Part shown: piece after piece, positions 12,480 to 23,370 of the stretch
How the letters are laid out: every line of letters begins with the position of its first letter
How positions within the stretch are numbered: position 1 is the first letter of the stretch
Assembly: GCF_037038585.1 (NCBI RefSeq)
Contig: NC_092525.1
Span: 23,022,867 to 23,086,866, forward strand
DNA length: 64,000 nucleotides
Direction of reading: 5' to 3'
Source: Patagioenas fasciata
Taxonomy: Eukaryota; Chordata; Aves; Columbiformes; Columbidae
Translations under genes and position numbers: made by a program
The notes under the pieces: generated by a model
What the model saw: the letters and a program-made list of their open reading frames with translations, nothing else
Told to the model about the DNA's origin: nothing
Database searches by the model: none

Positions 12480-14660
12480 TTCTTTTTCTCCTGTTAAGCT
12501 GATGCTTTTAAGCTAACGCTTTACTCTGCCTGTGGCAAGCCAAGGGTGGGTGCTCCATTCCTTACTGTGACTTAGCTGATCTGCAGTCCTGCACCCAAGC
12601 CTGCAAACCATGGTTAAACTAGGTTATTCAAGACAGTATTTTCTTTCTAAAATATGTTAGAAGTCAGAGCACAGAGGTTAATATGTAAACCTGGACGCAC
12701 AAGTAAGGATTGTCTTTAAGGTACTGTGGTGGATCCATCCTGGCAGAATTCACTGCTCTTTAAGTGACAGGGTGGTTTGTCCACAACAACTGGCAGAGGA
12801 GAAAAGTGCTATTGCCCCACAAGAGGATGATTTACAATTATTGGGGTGAGGAAAAACTACTTGGTGGTTGTTGTTGTTGTGGGGGTTTTTTGTTTGTTTT
12901 GGTGCTGTTTTGCATTGTTTGCGTTTTTTTATAAAAATAATAATAGGATCCTCTGGCTGGGCTGGCATGGAAGGCTGTATCAAGACTCCTCCACAGAGCC
13001 AGAGGAAGCTCTGGGGTTTCTCTTTGGGATTATCCTTTCTGGGGCTTTCATGGCCCATCTCACCTCACATCATCTGCCTGTGCCCTGACGGCACAAATCT
13101 GTGAAAGCAGGAAAAAGTGTGGGTGAACAAGAAAAGTGTGGAGGGCTGTTCTCTGGCAGAATTACCATTGTCAAGCTAAATCTGAACAATGTGGCTTTCC
13201 TGCCCTCCTGGGGAAGGGCTTCCCATGTTTTGCATCACCGAACAAATTCACGGGTCCCTCCAGGAGTTAACTGCTGCGAGACACTCTTCTCTCTCTTCTA
13301 GGCTTGTGTCAGTTGCCGCCTCAGTCTGTGATGGAGAAGGAAGTAAATGAGAAGAAGAAAAACCAAGTGAAATGGTAAGCCACGCCCACAGAGCCCCAAA
13401 GGTTTTTTTGTGGATTGAAGAGCCCCTCAAGTTTTTGGGGAGCAACACACAGGCTCACACTCTGCAGCTGCTCCCTGCACATTTAATGGAGGTGAGGGGG
13501 AAATACTGAGATCCAGCCACTCCTTTATTTACTTGCATTGAGCCAATGTATCCTTTGATTTGATGCTGATATTTTGCCTGTTCATGATGGGAATAAATTA
13601 ATTCAGAGTAGTTGAGGCTAACCCTTGATTAGGAGTTGGGGAAGTGTGCCAGGGTCCCCAGGGACTGAGAGATAAAATGGCAGAGAAATTAATGGTAATA
13701 AATGCAAAGTAATTCAGCAGGGGAAAAAAAAAAAGGCAAGCCAACCTGAGGCGTACTCACAAATAGTCTCGCATCTCAGCACAGAGATCTGAATCACTGC
13801 GAATAGGTGCCTTGGCACATGGTTCATGGGCAGGCAAAAGGTGGAATCAAATGCTAAGAAATATTAGGAAATGAATGAGACAAACCCAGGAAAGTGGGCA
13901 ATATCTTAATCCATGATTCACCCAGATTGCTATAGTAGAAAAGGTATAGAAGAGTGAAATATAGAATTGCACAGAACAATTGCAGTATAATACAAGGCCA
14001 AACAGGTGAAGGTGGGGCATGAAATGGTAAATTCTGCAAAGGTGAAATGGAAGCAATTCTTCAATTCACCACACATTTGTTTTTTAAATACTCAGTGGAA
14101 ATGATTGCAAGAGAAACTAAAGGATCCTGCCTTTCTCATGCTGCACATGAGAGTAAAGAGAAAACTATTAAAAATTTAAAAAAAAAAAAAGAGAGAGAGG
14201 AAAAAAACTGGTTTCGTGAAGTCTTTTAGAAAAGGTCCACCAAGGTGAAGATGTGGCCAGATGCAACTTGTCAGTGATGAAGTGAAAGACCAGTGTTTTC
14301 TACTCTGATTCATTAAGGTTTGGTCTGAGCTTTGATGAAGTCCTCAAAACCGAGTGGCTGGCCTACCTGGACATGCTCGCCTCCTTCATCGGTGCCAAGC
14401 CCAGCATGCCGCGGCTGCTGTTCCGAGATCCTCAGCTGGCATTCACCATTTTCTTTGGCCCTTGCACCCCTTACCAGTACCGGCTGGAGGGCCCTGGGCG
14501 CTGGGAGGGTGCACAGCAGGCTATTCTCACCCAGTGGGACCGGATCCTGAAGCCCACCAAAACACGAGTGCCTGCCAGCACTTCCAGTCCTTACCCTCCT
14601 CTCCTGATTGTGATGGGATTTCTCCTGCTCCTGGCTGCGCTGTATTTTGGCTTCCCGTAG
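9354..14660 (+). CDS. FMO1: flavin-containing monooxygenase, FMO1-like (8 coding exons, 530 aa)
   Basis: An ER-membrane FAD/NADPH monooxygenase that oxidises soft nitrogen and sulfur nucleophiles. Coding exons: 9354-9479, 9697-9885, 9970-10132, 10848-10990, 11323-11522, 11822-12177, 13302-13374, 14318-14660. All junctions are GT-AG and the phases close exactly. Internal exon sizes 189, 163, 143, 200, 356 and 73 match the classic mammalian FMO exon lengths. Seen: FAD Rossmann GAGVSG (7-12), FMO signature [11 protein letters not shown] (164-174), NADPH Rossmann GMGNSG (189-194), FCTGY (325-329; usually FATGY), [12 protein letters not shown] near the C-terminus, and a hydrophobic C-terminal anchor (about 511-530). 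FMO1 is preferred over other FMOs because of [15 protein letters not shown], the EEEPVDI stretch, [16 protein letters not shown] and LPPxSVM, and because it precedes an FMO4-like gene. The ATG at 9354 gives a two-residue shorter N-terminus than mammalian FMO1; its -3 base is A. Family is certain; the subtype is fairly sure. Confidence 0.92.
12424..12490 (+). repeat. T-rich periodic tract (T9-10 C)n
   Basis: Runs of about 9-11 thymines are separated by single cytosines roughly every 10 bases, inside the intron between FMO1 coding exons 6 and 7. It is a simple repeat, probably an expanded poly-pyrimidine tract. Confidence 0.85.
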
Positions 14661-15305
14661 ATTTTGGAGCTTGTTCAGGTTGTTTTCTTGATGTTATCTA
14701 AGGTTAGGCAGCTCCACAGGGTTCCATGGGACATGGGGAAAGGGATTTCAGTAGATCACAAGTTTAAAACTTTAACCAGCAGCACAAACTTCTCTCTGCC
14801 CCAGCTTACCACCAAGCACAGCTCTGCAGATCCGACGAGCTGGGGATGGCAGCCTCTCCCCAGCATTTATGGCCCCTCTGCTGCTCTCCTGCCATGAGCA
14901 GAGCATGGCTGTGTGGCAGGGCCATGCCTGGACCACACTGTCCAGGAGCCGGCAGGGACACCACCAGCAAAACTGTCTTCGGGTGTCACAACCAGAAAGG
15001 AGGATGAGTGTCCAACCCTGCCCCAAATTAGCTGGGATTTGAGGTCTGTATTTCAGCAAGCAGTTACCTGGGCTGGGTAATGCAGATCAGGCTGTCCCTT
15101 CTTCCAATCTTTAGCCCTATGAGCCAAAAATCCCAGTTTGGGTTTAATGGGTGCATCTTTCCAGCAAAGGGGTCCTGGGTGGTACCCTGTGAGGCTGAGC
15201 GGTTCCAGCTCTGCTTCCCTGTTCTCCTCACCACCAGGCAATTATGGGGCTTTGTTTTGTGCACAGAGAGACTTTTAATCAATAAAATTTCAGAAGCATG
15301 TTGCA
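14661..15305 (+). terminator. FMO1: FMO1 3' UTR and polyadenylation signal
   Basis: After the TAG stop the first strong AATAAA is at 15281-15286, so cleavage is expected around 15300-15310. This gives a 3' UTR of about 640 bases. The end is inferred from the hexamer only. Confidence 0.6.
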
Positions 15306-16815
15306 AACTGCTGCCTTGCTGTCTCCCCGTGTGCATGGGAAGAACTGGTGGGTCCCGTGCCTGGGCTGGGATCATGCCAGCAGGTGCCATGGCCAACCCA
15401 CAAGCCTGGGGCTGCAAGGGCTTTCACTGACCACCAAAAATCAGGCTGCACTGTGCACCACATCCCCCCATCCATGCTATCTGCTGCAGCGTGGGCAAAG
15501 GGAGTGTGCTTTGCTGACTTCCCAGGGATGCAAAGTGAGCGCCTGCCCAGCACAGGCAGCATGTGGGGATCAGGTCGGGACAAGCCTGAACTGCTGCCAG
15601 GGCTTGGAGCAGCAGTGAGCTGTAGCGTGGGAGTGCTTGTAAGCATCGCCCCCTTGGGATTACAGTCTGGATTTCCACTCGGCACAGCTGCGGGGAGGTT
15701 GAGAACTTTCTGCCGGCACATTTGAGCAGAGCCGGGGAGCGCGAGTGTAAAGGTCAGTGGTGCAAAAGCGAGGGTGAGCTGCCTGGACTTCAGCCTTTCC
15801 TTTAAATCTGCAGCTAGAGAAACTCGAAGCAAAGTTTGACTGAAGCCTGAGCAGCGAAGACGGATCACTGCCCCAACAAGGTTTGCTCCTTGCTTCTCTC
15901 CAGCTGGGTTTTGCAGGGTTTGAAAGCGGGCAGGCAGCTCCCCGGGCTTTTGGTGTTCGCCACCAGCTTTGCTTTGCTGCCGGCAGGGAGAAAATGGGTG
16001 TTGTGGGAACAATCTGAGCGAAGCCATCTGTGGGCAGCACTGGGTAAGAGAAGGGACTTTATTTCTGCAAGCGCATGCCTGCCCTTTCCTAAAGTGAAGG
16101 GAGGCTTCGGAAAAAGGGGTTGGGTGAGTGTTGGTTTGTCCTGCCCTGTTCCTGCACATCGAGGAGCGGCTCAGGCTGCGAGCAACTGGCTTTTTGGAGG
16201 CAGGAGGGCTGGGGGGTTGCATCCCTCTTGTATTTCACTGCATTTCTGCAGTTTCCTCCAGCTCCTTTTCAAGTTAACTTGCTCTTTTGACACAAAACCA
16301 GGTAAAAAAAGTTACAAATGACTCTTCTTTCAGGCTTGCCAGAGGAGTGTTTGTTATCTAATCAAAGTTCACGTGGGTTCATTTTTTTCCTGGTTTCTTT
16401 GCTTTCCAGTTGGGCTCGGTGCAGCTCGGTTTACACACCCCAAGCTTTGAGTTCCTCCCATTTATAACCTGTGTTTCCTGGCTTTCCTAGCTTTTGTATA
16501 TGCTGTAATCCCAGCTGCACTTTCACAGTGTCTGACTTCTGAATCGTTGCGCTGTGCTCCTGCTCAATCAGGCATTAGGCACACAACACAAGAACTGTTT
16601 GTTTTGGGAAAAAAAAAAAAAAAAAAGCACCATTTAATGGGAAATTAAAAACGAAGGAGTGAAAACAAGCCAGATTAGCTGAAAGTATTTCTTGAAAAGG
16701 TTTCAGGAGGTTCACTTTGTGCAGGCAGAAGTGGATAGCTGCAAGCCCCTTCCCCTTCTTTGCATGCTCTTGTTTGGGCCAGGAAAGGGAATAAATAGAA
16801 GCAGCAGTGTGAAGA
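15306..16815. other. FMO1-FMO4 intergenic stretch with candidate upstream FMO4 promoter
   Basis: The part from about 15640 to 15880 is locally GC- and CpG-richer than its surroundings. It is followed by a good splice donor, G/GTAAGAG, at 16043/16044, so it may be an upstream promoter and leader exon of the FMO4 gene. Another TATA-like motif (TTATAA, 16462-16467) lies further down. A polyadenine run sits at about 16609-16626. The - strand is open for 310 codons across 15290-16222, but the product resembles nothing I know. Confidence 0.3.
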
Positions 16816-17098
16816 GGTTTAAAAGTGCCTTGTTTTCCCCTGCCTGCAGGAGGGGAATTGTTGAGCCCTTGACTTAGCACAGCAGGAAGGGTAATGAGCA
16901 GCATCTGTCTGTAATGCTTGGATCAGGAGCAGGTGATGGCTTTTTCCAAGGACAGTTCTCCTCCATGGACACCTGCAACCAGAGAAGACAAAGGGTGTTT
17001 TCCCAGGGATGGGAAGAAAAGACTGGTGTTTCGCTAATCCCTGGGCTATTCTATTTCCAGGTGCTCTCACATCAGCCTGTTGCCTGCTGCGGGACAGC
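16790..17098 (+). promoter_or_regulatory. FMO4: candidate proximal FMO4 promoter and leader
   Basis: A TATA-like AATAAATA at 16790-16797 is preceded by TGTTTGGGCC, which could bind a forkhead factor. A possible donor, GG/GTAATGAG, lies at 16890/16891. The acceptor ctatttccag at 17060 is clear and leaves 17061-17098 as the leader before the ATG. The acceptor is solid; the promoter and first exon are guesses, and the CpG-richer stretch near 15.7 kb is an alternative. Confidence 0.35.
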
Positions 17099-20000
17099 AT
17101 GGTGCGGCGCGTGGCCATCATCGGGGCTGGAGTCGGTGGGCTGGCCTCCATCAAGTGCTGCCTGGATGAGGGGCTGGAGCCCACCTGCTTCGAGAGGAGC
17201 GAGGACATTGGGGGGCTCTGGCGCTACACGGTCAGTGGGCTTTGTCTGCATGGGGAGGATTGGGCTGGGGTTTGTCCCTTCCCACATATGCCTTGTGCCT
17301 GAAGCAAAGAGGTGGCCATGCCCTTGGGGAGCAGCCCTGTCCCAAGGTACAGGGCTCCCACCAGCTCCACGGTGGAGAAGGAGATGGAGGGAGCAGAAGC
17401 CATGGTCACAAGGAGTTAGTCCTGGTTTATTGCTTGTACTTGAAGATTAGGAAAAAAATACCTGAATACTTTGAGGGGAGAAAGTCCTTCCCTGCACGTC
17501 TGCAAACACCACCACTGGCTTCACACAGGACTCCACAGATGGTGGAAGGGTCACTGTGTACCGTTCAGTCATCACCAACACTTCCAAGGAGATGTCCTGC
17601 TTCAGTGACTTCCCCTTCCCAGAGGATTTTCCCAATTACCTACCCCACAGCCTCCTCCTGGAGTACTTTCGGATGTATGCCCAGCACTTCGACCTCTTGC
17701 GGTACATACGCTTCAAGGTGAGTGGGGGCTCCAAATGCCACAGTGAAAAGGGTCGTCAGTGGCTGCAGATACCAGGGCGTTGCCCAGGTGAGATGGGAAA
17801 ATGCTGGGTGTGATCCCACAAGGACGATGTGCCTTTTGCATCCTGAATGCAGCCTTTTTGACTCCATGTTTTAAACTGGGCTGCTCAAATGCGAGCTGCC
17901 TGATCCATCCCCCCTGCCAGTGCCATCACCAGGGGAAAGGTGCAAGGTGGGATTTAACAGCTTCAGAGGTGACATGGAGCTCCCAAGGAACTCAGCTTGC
18001 CCCTGGCAGCCCCAGCCCTTTGCAGGTAGGTCGGCTCTGCAACATGGCACAGTCCCTGACTGCTGTTTTGTTGGGCTTTGGTGCAAGACGACAGCTGTCA
18101 GTGTGAGGAAGCGCCCGGATTTCGCTGCCTCAGGCCAGTGGGAAGTGATCACCGAGACCGATGGTGTCCAGGAGTCACACATCTTCGATGCCGTCATGGT
18201 TTGCACTGGCCATTACCAGGAGCCCTACTTACCCTTGGCTTCTTTCCCAGGTAAGCCCTGCTTCAGCAGCCAGGTGGGCTGGGGCTTCCCCCCAGGGTTT
18301 CACTCAGCACCCATGGGTCCTTTGGCTGCATTTTCCTTTGCGAGCCAGTCTGCTCCACAAAGCCACCATGCCAGGGCAGGTGGGACCCTCACCCTATGGG
18401 AATGGCTGTGGGCATTCTCAGAAATGGGAAAAACTCCTCATAAAAATGCAGACAGGCTCTTGCATGAGAATTTGCAAAGCAGAACCAAGATAAGGTGGTG
18501 CAAGGAGGTGACATCATCCAGGGAGATGAGACCATGGCATTCTTAGCTGCATGGAGAGGCAGAGGATCTGGGCACCAGACTGGGGCAAGCAAACGTATCT
18601 GGTTGTAGGAGATGCTCCCTGTTCCCTGCCTAGGTATTGAGACCCGCTTCAAAGGTCGGTACCTTCACAGCCAGGAATACAAAGACGTGGAGGCCTTCCG
18701 GGGAAAGCGGGTGCTCGTGGTTGGCATTGGCAACACTGGTGGGGACCTCGCTGTGGAGCTGAGCCGTGTGGCTGTGAAGGTACGGTTCCACAGTGGTGCT
18801 GAGCATGGCCAGGGACCATGAGAGCTGGTGGCTCACAGTTATGTGGAGGAAGCTTTTCCCACTGGGTTTCTCAATATATAGATCTTCAAATTAGGGGCAG
18901 TTAAAGAAGCTTTGCAGCTCCTAGAGGGTTTCAGCCACCTCAGGAGCAGAGTGGCTCTTCAGCAGCTGTGTGAACTTCGCAGAAGCCACCACGAGCTGTT
19001 TCGTTCATCCGTACACTGGCTTCTTCCCTCTGGGCAAACCTCGGCTCTCAGGCGCAGGAGATGGGATTTGCCATTTGGGGTACAAACTGGCAATGAGATG
19101 TCTGGGCAGGGGGCTGAGACCTGCCTTCTCCCCCAGGTGTTCCTGAGTGCCAGGAGCAGCACATGGCTGTTTAGTCGGGTCTCAGACCATGGCTTCCCCT
19201 TGGACATGGTTAACAACACCCGCTTCAAACACTTTCTTGACTGGCTTCTCCCATCAACCCTCATGAAGTGGATCAAGTTTCGGAAGTTCAATTCATGGTT
19301 TAATCATGCAAACTATGGCTTGGCTTCCACCAAAAGGTGTTTTTTCTGACTTTTATTGATTGGTCAGGGGCTTTTAATGGCATGAAATGCTCATTTTTTA
19401 GTTTCAGGGAGTATTTGTGGAAAAGCAAAACATTACAGGGGAACTGTGGCCACAAAAGATGTTTCAGGTTGTTCCTAGATGCTAATATTGCTGTCCTCTT
19501 TTTCTACCTGCAAGCTCCTACTTTAAGAGAATCATCAATGAAGAGCTGCCATTTTGCCTTCTCTCTGGGGCAGTTGTGTTGAAGCCAAGCGTGAAGGAGT
19601 TCACTGAGAGCTCTGCTGTTTTTGAAGACGGAACAACTGAAGAAAACATCGATGTGGTGCTCTTTGCCACAGGCTATATCTCCCCATTTCCATTCCTTGA
19701 TGAGTCAGTTCGCAGCCTCTTCGACAATAACCGTTGCCTCTATAAATGCATCTTCCCTCCCCAGCTGGAAAAGCCGACGCTGGCCATCATTGGCTTAGTC
19801 CAGCTGACCGGCTCTGTGATGGTGGGATCAGAAATGCAGGCTCGCTGGGTGACAGGGATCTTTGCAGGTGTGAAGCAAGGTGCAGGGATGGGGGCAGACC
19901 TGCTGGGGTGGGAGGTTTGGGGTAGCCTGACCTGCTGTCTACAGAGCCTAGGATGTATTACAGCTCCTGCCACAGTGTCTGTGGTGGCCATGGACATTAG

Positions 20001-21967
20001 TAGCACCATAGCAACTACCCTCCAACTGCATCCCCATATCCCTGCTGCTCAGTACATGCTGCTGTAACCAGCAAACACAAATGCCCTTGATAAAGGGGCT
20101 GGGAGCATGGGAAGGGGGTGAGCTCTTCAGCTTAAGGTTATGCTGGAGGTCTTTGGTTTCTCTGCTCTTCTCAGGCTGGAACAAGCTCCCTCCTGCCAGC
20201 AGGATGATGGCCGACGTTTTGAAAAAGAAGCCACTGGTCAAAAGGTGCGTGATGCTCTGGAGTTCAGGGTACAACAGACACTGTGTGTCTAGGTTATCCC
20301 AGGAAAAGGGGACCCCTACAGCAGCCATGAGACAGACCCTCCCAGGACACCCAGAACTTTTTGGATGTATTTATTCCCTCACCACCCGTAGCAGGGTGGG
20401 GAAGTGCTGTTGTGGCTCCTTTATGAATGATGGACCAAGACAGTGGTCTGGCAGTGCTCTGCAGCAGCTCATGGCAAGGTCCAGGACCTGCAGGTCCCCT
20501 CTGCCAGGCCTCCAAGCCATGTCCTCATCCCCAGCATGTCAAGATGGAAGTTTGGTTTCCTCCAGACTAAGGGTGCCATCTCGTGGCTTCTCCCTCTCAA
20601 ATCCAGACAGCACAGAGGGCTGGGATCAGGGCCAAGCCCCATCCAGAAACCCCACTGGAGACAAGCGATGTGGGTGGGAGACAGTTTGGTGGCAATTTTT
20701 GGCAGGTCAAAGTGAGTATTAGGCAAAGCTGGAACTCATCCTTATGTATGTGGGAACTGAAGTCCTGCCTTGTTGGCACTGGGACCGCACAGGAGGTTGG
20801 GATGTGTCTTCCAGGCTGTGGGACAGGTGATGGTAGACATGCTTCCTTGCAGCAGCTTTCGGGAGCAAGGGGGGACCTCAGGCCTGGCATGTGCAGGCTG
20901 GGTTAGGTCTGGCAGCAAGGCAGAGCTGCATCACAGAACACAGATGAAAACCTGGGACAAAACAGAGCCACAGGGATTGTCACCAGGAGCCCCAGCAGCT
21001 GCAGACGTCATGTGTTACACTGAAATATGGGAGTCCAAGGTGAAACAGAACTAACCACAAAGCTGTCCCAAATTTGCAGAAGCAGATTGAGCATATGTCC
21101 TCCCTCCTGCAAGAGAGATGAGGCCTCAAGCAGAAAAACACTGGAGGTCTTTCCCAGCATGGGAAGCTTTCTGCATCTCCCAGTTCTTTCCAGTCCCCTT
21201 GGCAGTCTTCTCTGTGAATGTCTACTCCTCTGCCTCTCATAATGGGCCAAAGCCACACCTGTGAACCTCAGTGAAGGATGTAGCATGGATATTTCTGGCA
21301 TTACAACGAATACAGTATTATGCTAGAATAATTTTTGGGGCCACAACTAGGCTGCAGAGGCAAAACAAGTCTGTGCCTATTCCCTGTCCCAGGTAACTGC
21401 TGGGTAACAACCTCACAGATGCTCTATTGGTGCCTCTGCTCAGCTGCAGAGACTGGGGCTCAGCTGAGTCCCCTGCAACACGGTGGCTTGTCCAAGTCCA
21501 GAGCTTTTGTGTTTTGTGGATCTGGGAACCGAGGTAGGAAGACACAATTTAATTTTGTCTATTTTATGTCCCACTGAAGGAATCCATCCGAGAGGGAGAA
21601 CTTGAAAATAAATTTTATCAGCTACACCGATGAAATCGCTTCATGTGCTGGTGTAAAGCCCAGTGTACTAAGGCTGCTCCTGACGGACCCCCGCCTGGCC
21701 CTGGCCATCTTCTTTGGCCCCTGCACACCCTACCAGTACCGACTGGTGGGACGGGGGAAGTGGAGCGGGGCCAGAGAGGCTATCCTGACCCAGTGGCAGC
21801 GGACACTGAAGCCCTTGAGAACTCGGGTGGTGGATGACTCCTCTGACAGCTCCTCTGGCTGGTGCTGGAGGTGCCTCCTGGCCCTGCCAGCAGCTCTCAT
21901 GGTGGGTTTTCTCTTTTCTAAATACCCCCGGATGGGTTGGAGCTCCCAGGCAGGTTTCCGGTTGTAG
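17099..21967 (+). CDS. FMO4: flavin-containing monooxygenase, FMO4-like (8 coding exons, 546 aa)
   Basis: Second complete ER-type FAD/NADPH monooxygenase. Coding exons: 17099-17230, 17529-17717, 18088-18250, 18634-18779, 19137-19336, 19515-19867, 20175-20244, 21580-21967; every junction is GT-AG and phases agree. Seen: FAD motif GAGVGG (9-14), signature [11 protein letters not shown] (167-177), NADPH motif GIGNTG (192-197), FATGY (327-331), [12 protein letters not shown], then a hydrophobic segment (about 513-529) with a further polar tail of about 17 residues. FMO4 is favoured by GxGNTGGDxAVELSR, FEDGTxEENIDVV, the tail beyond the membrane segment as in human FMO4 (558 aa), and its place directly before PRRC2C. 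Three exons differ by 3 bases from the family norm (146, 353 and 70 instead of 143, 356 and 73), all in frame. The donor after exon 5 (GTGTTT) is weak; reading through it meets a stop at once. No disabling change is seen. Confidence 0.9.
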
Positions 21968-22305
21968 AAGAAACAGGGTGAGACCCAGTCCCAGCCTGTC
22001 TGGTGCCTGGCCTCCTCTTGCCCATGTTTCACACCCACCAGGAGCCATATGGGTTATTTACCCCAAACTTGCTGCAATCCACGCCTGCGTTGCACCAGCA
22101 CAAGGTTGGATCTCCAAAGGCTTTTTGGAAAGAGCCGTTTGGGGATGGGCTGGTGTGCACGGGACCAGCCTTCCTCCCCCCTGCTCAAGACCTGCAAAAC
22201 TTGGTGATTTTCTGAAGTGCTAACTGTAAAGATCTTTGTATTGTTCTGGTCACTTCTGGAACATCAGTAAGGTGCTAGAAATAAACCTCACAGATTTGGT
22301 CTTCT
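21968..22305 (+). terminator. FMO4: FMO4 3' UTR and polyadenylation signal
   Basis: AATAAA at 22280-22285 is the first canonical signal after the TAG stop, so the transcript should end near 22300. That is only about 550 bases before the predicted PRRC2C start. Confidence 0.6.
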
Positions 22306-22599
22306 CTGATGGTTTTATAAATGGTTTATTGTCAGTGGGGGGTGTCAAGTAGATGCCGTGCTCCATGTCGTGGCAGAGGGGAGAGCTCCTTCCTAAGAAA
22401 TAATATATCCAGTGACAAATTCAGGTGGATGACTGTTCCCACCATTGCTCGAGCAGCATGGGGCTTGCAGGGAACCCTGAAGACCACGAGCAGAAGGCAG
22501 ACCCTCCCCACGCACCAGCGGGTGCTCTCATCTGGGCATTTTCCTGCAAACCCAGTGAGTGGGCGCTGCCAGCTTGTGCTGGGGCTGCAACCCCTGCCC

Positions 22600-23370
22600 T
22601 CCGACAGAGCGTGTTCCCGGCACTCTCCCGACGGCGGCAGCGGGTGCTCCGAGCTGCCGGTCCCCACGCGCGGGGCGGCACCACCCGCCCCGCCACGCCG
22701 CGCCGCCAGGGGGCGCAGAGCGCGCCGCCGCGCGCCCGCCCGACTGCGGCACGGCGTGGCCACGTGAGCGGCGGCGCCGGGGGCGGGGCCAGCGGGCGGG
22801 TGCGCGCGCGCGGCGCGGTGAGGTCAGACGTCGTTGGCGCCGGCTTGGCCGCCCGCCATCTTGGCCCCTGTGTGGAAGCGGCTGAGGCGGCGGCGGCGTC
22901 GCGGCGCCGGGAGCAGAGCGGTCTCGCCGAGTCCGGTGAGCCCCGGGGAGGCCGGAGCGCCGGCCCGGCGCTCTGCGCGCTAGGTAAACGGCGGCGCCTC
23001 CGCTTACCCGTGGCGCCCCGCCGGCCTGCAGCGCGGACCGGCACCGGTAGGAGCGGACGAGCGGCCTGCGCCGCATGGCCCCGGGCGGGGGCGGCTTCCG
23101 GCCGGCCTGGCGGCGACGGGCCTGTGGCCACCAGGGAAGGGGGTGCCCCCGGGGGCAGGCGCCCCGCTGCTCGCCGCGGCCCGACGAAGGGAAGCGGCGC
23201 GGCGCTGGGCCTGCGGCGGGCGGGCAGACCGGGCCTCAGCCTTACCGCGCCTCTGGGCCGCGCCGCAACGCATCCCCGCCTGGGGCCGGCCGCACCCCGC
23301 GCCGGGCACAGCGCCGGGCCTCCCACGGGGGCGGCGGGAGGGGGCTACCGCGATGGAGGCGGCTGAGGGC
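22600..23370 (+). promoter_or_regulatory. PRRC2C: CpG-island promoter of PRRC2C
   Basis: A very GC-rich, CpG-dense block that stands out sharply from the AT-rich intron that follows. Elements read directly: E-box CACGTG (22761-22766), GC box GGGGGCGGGGCC (about 22779-22790), CRE-like GACGTC (22827-22832), and CCGCCATCTT (about 22854-22863), a YY1-type element that sits at or just after the start site of many housekeeping genes. There is no TATA box. This is the expected promoter class for a broadly expressed gene. Long open frames on both strands in the block are a by-product of few AT-rich stop codons. Confidence 0.85.
22850..22935 (+). other. PRRC2C: PRRC2C non-coding first exon (predicted)
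   Basis: The start is placed at the YY1-like element. The exon ends at the donor CCG/GTGAGC (22935/22936). Weaker alternative donors lie at 22983 (TAG/GTAAAC) and about 23047 (CCG/GTAGGA). It would splice to the acceptor before 41616. The 5' end is inferred. Confidence 0.5.

Noticed and set aside
22421-23366. Overlapping long open frames on both strands (301 and 313 codons)
   Set aside because: They coincide with the CpG island, where stop codons are rare. They have arginine/alanine/glycine/proline-rich low-complexity text, no splice logic and no family resemblance.
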